A DNA stretch of 64,000 nucleotides, from positions 2,232,001 to 2,296,000 of the forward strand of contig CAUIJY010000071.1 in NCBI GenBank assembly GCA_960531495.1. Reading direction: 5' to 3'. The DNA comes from Zeus faber. Its lineage: Eukaryota; Chordata; Actinopteri; Zeiformes; Zeidae. The notes under the pieces are model-generated. The model worked only from the letters and a program-made list of their open reading frames with translations, was not told the origin of the DNA and did not search any database. The position numbers and the translations under genes were made by a program. This document shows positions 37,101 to 49,233 of the stretch, in pieces. How positions within the stretch are numbered: the first letter of the stretch is position 1; every line of letters starts with the position of its first letter.

Positions 37101-37225
37101 CTTTAATTAATATGAGGAACAATTATGTGCTTCTTAAGTCTTTCTCAAAGACAGTTTAAATACAATGATAAACTAGTATGTGCAGCTAAAGTCTTGTTTG
37201 TCAACCAGTTTTAGGCCCATATAAA
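34162..37225 (+). repeat. Forward array block: A A A B A A B A A C B A A B
   Basis: Unit starts: 34162, 34368, 34574, 34780 (B), 35032 (A, 208), 35240, 35446 (B), 35699, 35905, 36111 (C), 36307 (B), 36560 (A, 208), 36768, 36974 (B). The run from 35240 on is in the same order and lengths as 13705-15690, at offset 21535. Confidence 0.88.
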
Positions 37226-40200
37226 ATGTATTTTTCGAGTTATGATAATTTTCATCAATGTCTACACGTGGGAAAAAACGCATTTTCAGTCGATTTAAAC
37301 GTCGATTTGGCGGAACGGTTAAACGCTTCAGTCATTACTCTATGTGACAGTGTCAGTCAGTTTAAATACAATGATGAACTAGTATGTGCTGCTAAAGTCT
37401 TGTTTGTCAACCAGTTTTAGGCCCATATAAAATGTATTTTTCGAGTTCAGATAATTTTCATCAAAGTCTACACATGGGAAAAAACGCATTTTCAGTCGAT
37501 TTAAACGTCGATTTGGCGGAACGGTTAAACACTTCAGTCATTACTCTATGTGACAGTGTCAGACAGTTTAAATACAATGATAAACTAGTATGTGCTGCTA
37601 AAGTCTTGTTTGTCAACCAGTTTTAGGCCCAAATAAAATGTATTTTTCGAGTTCTGATAATTTTCCGAACTTTGGACCGTTTGCTGTCTAGCTGAATTAG
37701 AGAAACACCGAACCATTGTCTCTTTGTTGGTGAATGATTCAGAATGCTGCAGTACACCATATAACTTTAATTAATATGAGGAACAATTATTTTGCTTCTT
37801 AAGTCTTTCTCAAAGACAGTTTAAATACAATGATAAACTAGTATGTGCTGCTAAAGTGTTGTTTGTCAACCAGTTTTAGGCCCATATAAAATGTATTTTT
37901 CGAGTTATGATAATTTTCATCAAAGTCTACACATGTGGGAAAAAACGCATTTTCAGCCGATTTAAACGTCGAAAAGGCGGATCGGTTAAACGCTTCAGCC
38001 ATTACTCTGTGACAGTGTCAGACAGTTTAAATACAATGATAAACTAGTATGTGCTACTAAAGTCTTGTTTGTCAACCAGTTTTGGGCCCATATAAAATGT
38101 ATTTTTCGAGTTTGATAATTTTCATCAAAGTCTACACGTGGGAAAAAACGCATTTTCAGCCGATTTTAACGTCGATTTGGCGGAACGGTTAAACGCTTCA
38201 GTCATTACTCTATGTGACAGTGTCAGACAGTTTAAATACAATGATAAACTAGTATGTGCTGCTAAAGTGTTGTTTGTCAACCAGTTTTAGGCCCATATAA
38301 AATGTATTTTTCGAGTTATGATCATTTTCAGAACTTTGGACGATTTGCTGTCTAGCTGAATTAGAGAAACACCGAACCATTGTCTCTTTGTAGGTGCATG
38401 ATTCAGAATACTGCAGTACAGCATAGAAATTTAATTAATATGATGAACTATTATGTGCTTCTTAAGTGTTTCTCACAGAGTTCTAGGCCCATCTAACATG
38501 TATTTGTGGAGTTATGATCATTTTCAGAATTTTGGACGATTTGCTGTCTAGCTGAATTAGAGAAACACCGAACCATTGTCTCGTTGTAGGTGAATGATTC
38601 AGAATGCTGCAGTACACCATATAACTTTAATTAATATGAGAAACAATTATTTTGCTTCTTAAGTCTTTCTCAAAGACAGTTTAAATTCAATGATGAACTA
38701 GTGTGTGCTGCTTAAGTCTTGTTTGTCAACCAGTTTTAGGCCCATATAAAATGTATTTTTCGAGTTATGATAATTTTCATCAAAGTCTACACATGTGGGA
38801 AAAAACGCATTTTCAGCCGATTTAAACGTCGAAAAGGCGGATCGGTTAAACGCTTCAGCCATTACTATGTGACAGTGTCAGGCAGTTTAAATACAATGAT
38901 AAACTAGTATGTGCTGCTAAAGTGTTGTTTTTCAAACAGTTTTAGGCCCATTTAAAATGTATTTTTCGAGTTATGATCATTTTCAGAACTTTGGACGATT
39001 TGCTGTCGAGCTGAATTAGAGAAACACCGAACAATTTTCTCTTTGTAGGTGCATGATTTTGAGTGCTGCAGTACACCATATAACTTTAATTAATATGAGG
39101 AACAATTATGTGCTTCTTAAGTCTTTCGCAAAGACAGTTTAAATACAATGATAAACTAGTATGTGCTGCTAAAGTGTTGTTTGTCAACCAGTTTTAGGCC
39201 CATATAAAATGTATTTTTCGAGTTATGATCATTTTCAGAACTTTGGATCGTTTGCTGTCTAGCTGAATTAGAGAAACACCGAACCATTGTCTCTTTGTAG
39301 GCGCATGATTTAGAATGCTGCAGTACACCATATAACTTTAATGAATATTAGGAACTATTATGTGCTTCTTATGTCTTTCTCAAAGACAGTTTAAATACAA
39401 TGATAAACTAGTATGTGCTGCTTATGTCTTGTTTGTCAACCAGTTTTAGGCCCATATAAAATGTATTTTTCGAGTTCTGATAATTTTCATCAAAGTCTAC
39501 ACATGTGGGAAAAAATGCATTTTCAGCCGATTTTAACGTCGATTTGGTGGAACGGTTAAACGCTTCAGTCATTACTCTATGTGACAGTGTCAGACAGTTT
39601 AAATACAATGATAAACTAGTATGTGCTGCTAAAGTGTTGTTTGTCAGCCAGTTTTAGGACCTTATAAAATGTATTTTTCGAGTTATGATCATTTTCAGAA
39701 CTTTGGACGATTTGCTGTCTAGCTGAATTAGAGAAACACCGAACAATTGTTTCTTTGTAGGTGCATGATTCAGTATACTGCAGTACAGCATAGAAATTTA
39801 ATTAATATGATGAACTTTTATGTGCTTCTTAAGTGTTTCTCACAGAGTTCTAGGCCCATCTAACATGTATTTGTGGAGTTATGATCATTTTCAGAACTTT
39901 GGACGATTTGCTGTCGAGCTGAATTAGAGAAACACCGAACCATTGTCTCTTTGTAGGTGAATGATTTTGAATGCTGCAGTACACCATAGAACTTTAATTA
40001 ATATGAGGAACAATTATGTGCTTCTTAAGTCTTTCTCAAAGACAGTTTAAATACAATGATAAACTAGTATGTGCAGCTAAAGTATTGTTTGTCAACCAGT
40101 TTTAGGCCCATATAAAATGTATTTTTCGAGTTATGATAATTTTCATCAATGTCTACACGTGGGAAAAAACGCATTTTCAGTCGATTTAAACGTCGATTTG

Positions 40201-40441
40201 GCGGAACGGTTAAACGCTTCAGTCATTACTCTATGTGACAGTGTCAGTCAGTTTAAATACAATGATGAACTAGTATGTGCTGCTAAAGTCTTGTTTGTCA
40301 ACCAGTTTTAGGCCCATATAAAATGTACTTTTCGAGTTATGATAATTTTCATCAAAGTCTACACGTGGGAAAAAACGCATTTTCAGTCGATTTAAACGTC
40401 GATTTGGCGGAACGGTTAAACACTTCAGTCATTGCTCTATG
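37226..40441 (+). repeat. Forward array block leading to the polarity switch, more diverged
   Basis: Unit starts: 37226, 37432, 37638 (B), 37891, 38097 (A, 205, one base lost in CGAGTTTGATAA), 38302 (C), 38498 (B), 38751, 38957 (B), 39209 (B), 39461 (A, 208), 39669 (C), 39865 (B), 40117, and a truncated A from 40323. Past about 38.3 kb units carry more private changes (TTAGGACCTTATAAAATG, ATATTAGGAAC, GTGTGTGCTGC) than the central array, consistent with reduced homogenisation near the switch point. Confidence 0.85.
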
Positions 40442-40520
40442 TTAAACGCTTCAGTCATTACTCTGTGTGACAGTGTCAGACAGTTTAACATGGGCCTAAA
40501 ACTGTCTGAACTAACAGAAG
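40439..40520. repeat. Fold-back junction: satellite polarity switch
   Basis: The forward A unit stops in its core at CTCTATG (40441). A plus-oriented piece with the ...ACTCTGTGTGAC... variant of the second subfamily follows (40442-40488). From 40489 (CATGGGCCTAAAACTG) all units read in reverse complement. CAGACAGTTT at 40477-40486 and AAACTGTCTG at 40499-40508 form 10-bp arms around a 12-base spacer. The first reverse unit is short (40489-40626) because sequence between two AAACTGT phrases is missing, suggesting a microhomology deletion. Confidence 0.85.
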
Positions 40521-41851
40521 CGTTTAACCAATTCCCCTTTTCGACGTTAAAATCGGCTGAAAATGCGTTTTTTCCCACATGTGCACAAAATGATGAAAAT
40601 GACCATAACTCGACAAATACATGTTAGATGGGCCTAAAACTGTTTGACAAACAACACTTTAGCAGCATATACTAGTTCACCATTGTATTTAAACTGTCTG
40701 ACACTGTCACACAGAGTAATGACTGAAGCGTTTAACCAATTCCCCTTTTCGACGTTTAAATCGGCTGAAAATGCGTCTTTTTCCCACATGTGCACACAAT
40801 GATGAAAATAATCATAACTCGACAAATACATTTTACATGGGCCTAAAACTGTTTGACAAACAACACTTTAGCAGCATCTACTAGTTCACCATTGTATTTA
40901 AACTGTCTGACACTGTCACACAGAGTAATGACTGAAGCGTTTAACCAATTCCCCTTTTCGACGTTTAAATCGGCTGAAAATGCGTTTTTTCCCACATGTG
41001 CACACAATGATGAAAATGATCATAACTCCACAAATACATGTTAGATGGGCCTAGCAATCTGTGAGAAACACTTAAGAAGCACATAATAGTTCATCATATT
41101 AATTAAATTTCTATGCTGTACTGCAGCATTCTGAATCATTCACCTCTGAAGAGACAATGGTTCGGTGTTTCTCTAATTCAGCTAGACAGCAAACCGTCAC
41201 AAGTTCGGAAAATGATCATACCTCGACAAATACATGTTGTATGGGCCGAAAACTGTTTGACAAACAACGCTTTAGCAGCATATACTAGTTCACCATTGTA
41301 TTTAAACTGTCTGACACTGTCACACAGAGTAATGACTGAAGCGTTTAAGCAATTCCCCTTTTCGACGTTTAAATCGGCTGAAAATGCGTTTTTTCCCACA
41401 TGTGCACATAATGATGAAAATGACCATAACTCGACAAATACATGTTAGATGGGCCTTAAACTGTTCGACAAACAACACTTTAGCAGCATATACTAGTTCA
41501 CCATTGTATTTAAACTGTCTGAAACTGTCACACAGAGTAATGACTGAAGCGTTTAACCAATTCCCCTTTTCGACGTTTAAATCGGCTGAAAATGCGTTTT
41601 TTCCCACATGTGCACACAATGATGAAAATGATCATAACTCCACAAATACATGTTAGATGGGCCTAGATATCTGTGAGAAACACTTAAGAAGCACATAATA
41701 GTTCATCATATTAATTAAATTTCTATGCTGTACTGCAGCATTCTGAATCATTCACCTCTGAAGAGACAATGGTTCGGTGTTTCTCTAATTCAGCTAGACA
41801 GCAAACCGTCACAAGTTCTGAAAATGCTCATACCTCAACAAATACATGTTG

Positions 41852-42463
41852 TATGGGCCTAAAACTGTTTGACAAACAACGCTTTAGCAGCATATACTAG
41901 TTCACCATTGTATTTAAACTGTCTGACACTGTCACACAGAGTAATGACTGAAGCGTTTAACCAATTCCCCTTTTCGACGTTTAAATCGGCTGAAAATGCG
42001 TTTTTTCCCACATGTGCACACTATGATGAAAATGATCCTAACTCGACAAATACATGTTAGATGGGCCTAAAACTGGTTGACAAACAACACTTTAGCAGCA
42101 TATACTACTTCACCATTGTATTTAAACTGTCTGACACTGTCACACAGAGTAATGACTGAAGCGTTTAACCAATTCCCCTTTTCGACGTTTAAATCGGCTG
42201 AAAATGCGTTTTTTCCCACATGTGCACACAATGATGAAAATGATCATAACTCCACAAATACATGTTAGATGGGCCTAGATATCTGTGAGAAACACTTAAG
42301 GAGCACATAATAGTTCATCATATTAATTAAATTTCTATGCTGTACTGCAGCATTCTGAATCATTCACCTCTGAAGAGACAATGGTTCGGTGTTTCTCTAA
42401 TTCAGCTAGACAGCAAACCGTCACAAGTTCTGAAAATGCTCATACCTCAACAAATACATGTTG
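41852..42463 (-). repeat. 612-bp higher-order unit (A2 A2 C2)
   Basis: A2 at 41852, A2 at 42060, C2 at 42268. The same trimer occurs in tandem at 44313-44924 and 44925-45536, sharing TATACTACTTCACC in the second A2, TGATCCTAACTCGAC in the first, and CTTAAGGAGCAC in C2. Confidence 0.9.
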
Positions 42464-45400
42464 TATGGGCCTAAAACTGTTTGACAAACAACGCTTTAGC
42501 AGCATATACTAGTTCACCATTGTATTTAAACTGTCTGACACTGTCACACAGAGTAATGACTGAAGCGTTTAACCAATTCCCCTTTTCGACGTTTAAATCG
42601 GCTGAAAATGCGTTTTTTCCCACATGTGCACACTATGATGAAAATGATCCTAACTCGACAAATACATGTTAGATGGGCCTAAAACTGTTTGACAAACAAC
42701 ACTTTAGCAGCATATACTAGTTCACCATTGTATTTAAACTGTCTGACACTGTCACACAGAGTAATGACTGAAGCGTTTAACCAATTTCCCCTTTTCGACG
42801 TTTAAATCGGCTGAAAATGCGTTTTTTCCCACATGTGCACATAATGATGAAAATGACCATAACTCGACAAATACATGTTAGATGGGCCTAAAACTGTTTG
42901 ACAAACAACACTTTAGCAGCATATACTAGTTCACCATTGTATTTAAACTGTCTGACACTGTCACACAGAGTAATGACTGAAGCGTTTAACCAATTCCCCT
43001 TTTCGACGTTTAAATCGGCTGAAAATGCGTTTTTTCCCACATGTGCACATAATGATGAAAATGACCATAACTCGACAAATACATGTTAGATGGGCCTAAA
43101 ACTGTTTGACAAACAACACTTTAGCAGCATATACTAGTTCACCAGTGTATTTAAACTGTCTGACACTGTCACACAGAGTAATGACTGAAGCGTTTAACCA
43201 ATTCCCCTTTTCGACGTTTAAATCGGCTGAAAATGCGTTTTTTCCCACATGTGCACACAATGATGACAATGATCATAACTCCACAAATACATGTTAGATG
43301 GGCCTAGAAATCTGTGAGAAACACTTAAGAAGCACATAATAGTTCATCATATTAATTAAATTTCTATGCTGTACTGCAGCATTCTGAATCATTCACCTCT
43401 GAAGAGACAATGGTTCGGTGTTTCTCTAATTCAGCTAGACAGCAAACCGTCCAATGTTCTGAAAATGCTCATACCTCGACAAATACATGTTGTATGGGCC
43501 GAAAACTGTTTGACAAACAACGCTTTAGCAGCATATACTAGTTCACCATTGTATTTAAACTGTCTGACACTGTCACACAGAGTAATGACTGAAGCGTTTA
43601 AGCAATTCCCCTTTTCGACGTTTAAATCGGCTGAAAATGCGTTTTTTCCCACATGTGCACATAATGATGAAAATGACCATAACTCGACAAATACATGTTA
43701 GATGGGCCTAAAACTGTTTGACAAACAACGCTTTAGCAGCATATACTAGTTCACCATTGTATTTAAACTGTCTGACACTGTCACACAGAGTAATGACTGA
43801 AGCGTTTAACCAATTCCCCTTTTCGACGTTTAAATCGGCTGAAAATGCGTTTTTTCCCACATGTGCACATAATGATGAAAATGACCATAACTCGACAAAT
43901 ACATGTTAGATGGGCCTTAAACTGTTCGACAAACAACACTTTAGCAGCATATACTAGTTCACCATTGTATTTAAACTGTCTGAAACTGTCACACAGAGTA
44001 ATGACTGAAGCGTTTAACCAATTCCCCTTTTCGACGTTTAAATCGGCTGAAAATGCGTTTTTTCCCACATGTGCACACAATGATGAAAATGATCATAACT
44101 CCACAAATACATGTTAGATGGGCCTAGATATCTGTGAGAAACACTTAAGAAGCACATAATAGTTCATCATATTAATTAAATTTCTATGCTGTACTGCAGC
44201 ATTCTGAATCATTCACCTCTGAAGAGACAATGGTTCGGTGTTTCTCTAATTCAGCTAGACAGCAAACCGTCACAAGTTCTGAAAATGCTCATACCTCAAC
44301 AAATACATGTTGTATGGGCCTAAAACTGTTTGACAAACAACGCTTTAGCAGCATATACTAGTTCACCATTGTATTTAAACTGTCTGACACTGTCACACAG
44401 AGTAATGACTGAAGCGTTTAACCAATTCCCCTTTTCGACGTTTAAATCGGCTGAAAATGCGTTTTTTCCCACATGTGCACACTATGATGAAAATGATCCT
44501 AACTCGACAAATACATGTTAGATGGGCCTAAAACTGGTTGACAAACAACACTTTAGCAGCATATACTACTTCACCATTGTATTTAAACTGTCTGACACTG
44601 TCACACAGAGTAATGACTGAAGCGTTTAACCAATTCCCCTTTTCGACGTTTAAATCGGCTGAAAATGCGTTTTTTCCCACATGTGCACACAATGATGAAA
44701 ATGATCATAACTCCACAAATACATGTTAGATGGGCCTAGATATCTGTGAGAAACACTTAAGGAGCACATAATAGTTCATCATATTAATTAAATTTCTATG
44801 CTGTACTGCAGCATTCTGAATCATTCACCTCTGAAGAGACAATGGTTCGGTGTTTCTCTAATTCAGCTAGACAGCAAACCGTCACAAGTTCTGAAAATGC
44901 TCATACCTCAACAAATACATGTTGTATGGGCCTAAAACTGTTTGACAAACAACGCTTTAGCAGCATATACTAGTTCACCATTGTATTTAAACTGTCTGAC
45001 ACTGTCACACAGAGTAATGACTGAAGCGTTTAACCAATTCCCCTTTTCGACGTTTAAATCGGCTGAAAATGCGTTTTTTCCCACATGTGCACACTATGAT
45101 GAAAATGATCCTAACTCGACAAATACATGTTAGATGGGCCTAAAACTGGTTGACAAACAACACTTTAGCAGCATATACTACTTCACCATTGTATTTAAAC
45201 TGTCTGACACTGTCACACAGAGTAATGACTGAAGCGTTTAACCAATTCCCCTTTTCGACGTTTAAATCGGCTGAAAATGCGTTTTTTCCCACATGTGCAC
45301 ACAATGATGAAAATGATCATAACTCCACAAATACATGTTAGATGGGCCTAGATATCTGTGAGAAACACTTAAGGAGCACATAATAGTTCATCATATTAAT

Positions 45401-46960
45401 TAAATTTCTATGCTGTACTGCAGCATTCTGAATCATTCACCTCTGAAGAGACAATGGTTCGGTGTTTCTCTAATTCAGCTAGACAGCAAACCGTCACAAG
45501 TTCTGAAAATGCTCATACCTCAACAAATACATGTTGTATGGGCCTAAAACTGTTTGACAAACAACGCTTTAGCAGCATATACTAGTTCACCATTGTATTT
45601 AAACTGTCTGACACTGTCACACAGAGTAATGACTGAAGCGTTTAACCAATTCCCCTTTTCGACGTTTAAATCGGCTGAAAATGCGTTTTTTCCCACATGT
45701 GCACACTATGATGAAAATGATCCTAACTCGACAAATACATGTTAGATGGGCCTAAAACTGTTTGACAAACAACACTTTAGCAGCATATACTAGTTCACCA
45801 TTGTATTTAAACTGTCTGACACTGTCACACAGAGTAATGACTGAAGCGTTTAACCAATTTCCCCTTTTCGACGTTTAAATCGGCTGAAAATGCGTTTTTT
45901 CCCACATGTGCACATAATGATGAAAATGACCATAACTCGACAAATACATGTTAGATGGGCCTAAAACTGTTTGACAAACAACACTTTAGCAGCATATACT
46001 AGTTCACCATTGTATTTAAACTGTCTGACACTGTCACACAGAGTAATGACTGAAGCGTTTAACCAATTCCCCTTTTCGACGTTTAAATCGGCTGAAAATG
46101 CGTTTTTTCCCACATGTGCACATAATGATGAAAATGACCATAACTCGACAAATACATGTTAGATGGGCCTAAAACTGTTTGACAAACAACACTTTAGCAG
46201 CATATACTAGTTCACCAGTGTATTTAAACTGTCTGACACTGTCACACAGAGTAATGACTGAAGCGTTTAACCAATTCCCCTTTTCGACGTTTAAATCGGC
46301 TGAAAATGCGTTTTTTCCCACATGTGCACACAATGATGAAAATGATCATAACTCCACAAATACATGTTAGATGGGCCTAGAAATCTGTGAGAAACACTTA
46401 AGAAGCACATAATAGTTCATCATATTAATTAAATTTCTATGCTGTACTGCAGCATTCTGAATCATTCACCTCTGAAGAGACAATGGTTCGGTGTTTCTCT
46501 AATTCAGCTAGACAGCAAACCGTCCAATGTTCTGAAAATGCTCATACCTCGACAAATACATGTTGTATGGGCCGAAAACTGTTTGACAAACAACGCTTTA
46601 GCAGCATATACTAGTTCACCATTGTATTTAAACTGTCTGACACTGTCACACAGAGTAATGACTGAAGCGTTTAAGCAATTCCCCTTTTCGACGTTTAAAT
46701 CGGCTGAAAATGCGTTTTTTCCCACATGTGCACATAATGATGAAAATGACCATAACTCGACAAATACATGTTAGATGGGCCTAAAACTGTTTGACAAACA
46801 ACGCTTTAGCAGCATATACTAGTTCACCATTGTATTTAAACTGTCTGACACTGTCACACAGAGTAATGACTGAAGCGTTTAACCAATTCCCCTTTTCGAC
46901 GTTTAAATCGGCTGAAAATGCGTTTTTTCCCACATGTGCACACTATGATGAAAATGATTC
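42464..46960 (-). repeat. 3073-bp spaced duplication within the reverse array
   Basis: 42464 to about 43870 recurs from 45537 to about 46943 at offset 3073: both carry the 209-bp A2 with CCAATTTCCCC, the A2 with CACCAGTGTATTTAA, and the C2 ending AACCGTCCAATGTTCTG. The copies part where CACATAATGATG becomes CACACTATGATG. Between them sit three A2-C2 groups including the 612-bp tandem pair. Confidence 0.88.
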
Positions 46961-49233
46961 TAACTCGACAAATACATGTTAGATGGGCCTAAAACTGGTT
47001 GACAAACAACACTTTAGCAGCATATACTAGTTCACCATGGTATTTAAACTGTCTGACACTGTCACACAGAGTAATGACTGAAGCGTTTAACCAATTCCCC
47101 TTTTCGACGTTTAAATCGGCTGAAAATGCGTTTTTTCCCACATGTGCACACAATGATGAAAATGATCATAACTCCACAAATACATGTTAGATGGGCCTAG
47201 AAATCTGTGAGAAACACTTAAGAAGCACATAATAGTTCATCATATTAATTGAATTTCTATGCTGTACTGCAGCATTCTGAATCATTCACCTCTGAAGAGA
47301 CAATGGTTCGGTGTTTCTCTAATTCAGCTACACAGCAAACCGTCACAAGTTCTGAAAATGCTCATACCTCAACAAATACATGTTGTATGGGCCTAAAACT
47401 GTTTGACAAACAACACTTTAGCAGCATATACTAGTTCACCATTGTATTTAAACTGTCTGACACTGTCACACAGAGTAATGACTGAAGCGTTTAAGCAATT
47501 CCCCTTTTCGACGTTTAAATCGGCTGAAAATGCGTTTTTTCCCACATGTGCACACAATGATGAAAATGATCATAACTCCACAAATACATGTTAGATGGGC
47601 CTAGATATCTGTGAGAAACACTTAAGGAGCACATAATAGTTCATCATATTAATTAAATTTCTATGCTGTACTGCAGCATTCTGAATCATTCACCTCTGAA
47701 GAGACAATGGTTCGGTGTTTCTCTAATTCAGCTAGACAGCAAACCGTCACAAGTTCTGAAAATGCTCATACCTTAACAAATACATGTTGTATGGGCCTAA
47801 AACTGTTTGACAAACAACGCTTTAGCAGCATATACTAGTTCACCATTGTATTTAAACTGTCTGACACTGTCACACAGAGTAATGACTGAAGCGTTTAACC
47901 AATTCCCCTTTTCGACGTTTAAATCGGCTGAAAATGCGTTTTTTCCCACATGTGCACACTATGATGAAAATGATCCTAACTCGACAAATACATGTCAGAT
48001 GGGCCTAAAACTGGTTGACAAACAACACTTTAGCAGCATATACTAGTTCACCATTGTATTTAAACTGTCTGACACTGTCACACAGAGTAATGACTGAAGC
48101 GTTTAAGCAATTCCCCTTTTCGACGTTTAAATCGGCTGAAAATGCGTTTTTTCCCACATGTGCACATAATGATGAAAATGACCATAACTCGACAAATACA
48201 TGTTAGATGGGCCTAAAACTGTTTGACAAACAACACTTTAGCAGCATATACTAGTTCACCATTGTATTTAAACTGTCTGACACTGTCACACAGAGTAATG
48301 ACTGAAGCGTTTAACCAATTCCCCTTTTCGACGTTTAAATCGGCTGAAAATGCGTTTTTTCCCACATGTGCACATAATGATGAAAATGACCATAACTCGA
48401 CAAATACATGTTAGATGGGCCTAAAACTGTTTGACAAACAACACTTTAGCAGCATATACTAGTTCACCATTGTATTTAAACTGTCTGACACTGTCACACA
48501 GAGTAAGGACTGAAGCGTTTAACCAATTCCCCTTTTCGACGTTTAAATCGGCTGAAAATGCGTTTTTTCCCACATGTGCACACTATGATGAAAATGATCC
48601 TAACTCGACAAATACATGTTAGATGGGCCTAAAACTGGTTGACAAACAACACTTTAGCAGCATATACTAGTTCACCATTGTATTTAAACTGTCTGACACT
48701 GTCACACAGAGTAATGACTGAAGCGTTTAAGCAATTCCCCTTTTCGACGTTTAAATCGGCTGAAAATGCGTTTTTTCCCACATGTGCACACAATGATGAC
48801 AATGATCATAACTCCACAAATACATGTTAGATGGGCCTAGAAATCTGTGAGAAACACTTAAGAAGCACATAATAGTTCATCATATTAATTAAATTTCTAT
48901 GCTGTACTGCAGCATTCTGAATCATTCACCTCTGAAGAGACAATGGTTCGGTGTTTCTCTAATTCAGCTACACAGCAAACCGTCACAAGTTCTGAAAATG
49001 CTCATACCTCAACAAATACATGTTGTATGGGCCTAAAACTGTTTGACAAACAACGCTTTAGCAGCATATACTAGTTCACCATTGTATTTAAACTGTCTGA
49101 CACTGTCACACAGAGTAATGACTGAAGCGTTTAACCAATTCCCCTTTTCGACGTTTAAATCGGCTGAAAATGCGTTTTTTCCCACATGTGCACACAATGA
49201 TGAAAATGATCATAACTCCACAAATACATGTTA

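Larger units (their letters stand above)
7942..40488 (+). repeat. Complex satellite array, forward orientation, ~148 monomers of three types (A, B, C)
   Basis: Taking the ATGTATTT in the shared head as unit start, I followed units from 7981 to the fold-back at 40488. A is 206 bp (or 208 with ACATGTGGG instead of ACGTGGG); B is 252 bp (253 with ATTATTTTGCTTC); C is 196 bp. A and B share a head (GGCCCATATAAAATGTATTT...TGATAATTTTC) and a tail (CAGTTTAAATACAATGATAA...CAACCAGTTTTA). Their cores differ: A has GGGAAAAAACGCATTTTCAG...GTGACAGTGTCAG, B and C have GCTGAATTAGAGAAACACCG...CTGCAGTACA. C lacks a 56-bp part of the tail. Units are nearly identical over tens of kb but the order varies, giving nested higher-order repeats. 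An SpeI site (ACTAGT) lies in the tail of most A and B units; PstI (CTGCAG) is in the B/C core. Confidence 0.97.

Noticed and set aside
8863..40311. CRISPR array or other prokaryotic repeat-spacer system
   Set aside because: Units are 196-253 bp, contiguous and without unique spacers, in a eukaryotic context with hAT and LTR relics. It is tandem satellite DNA.
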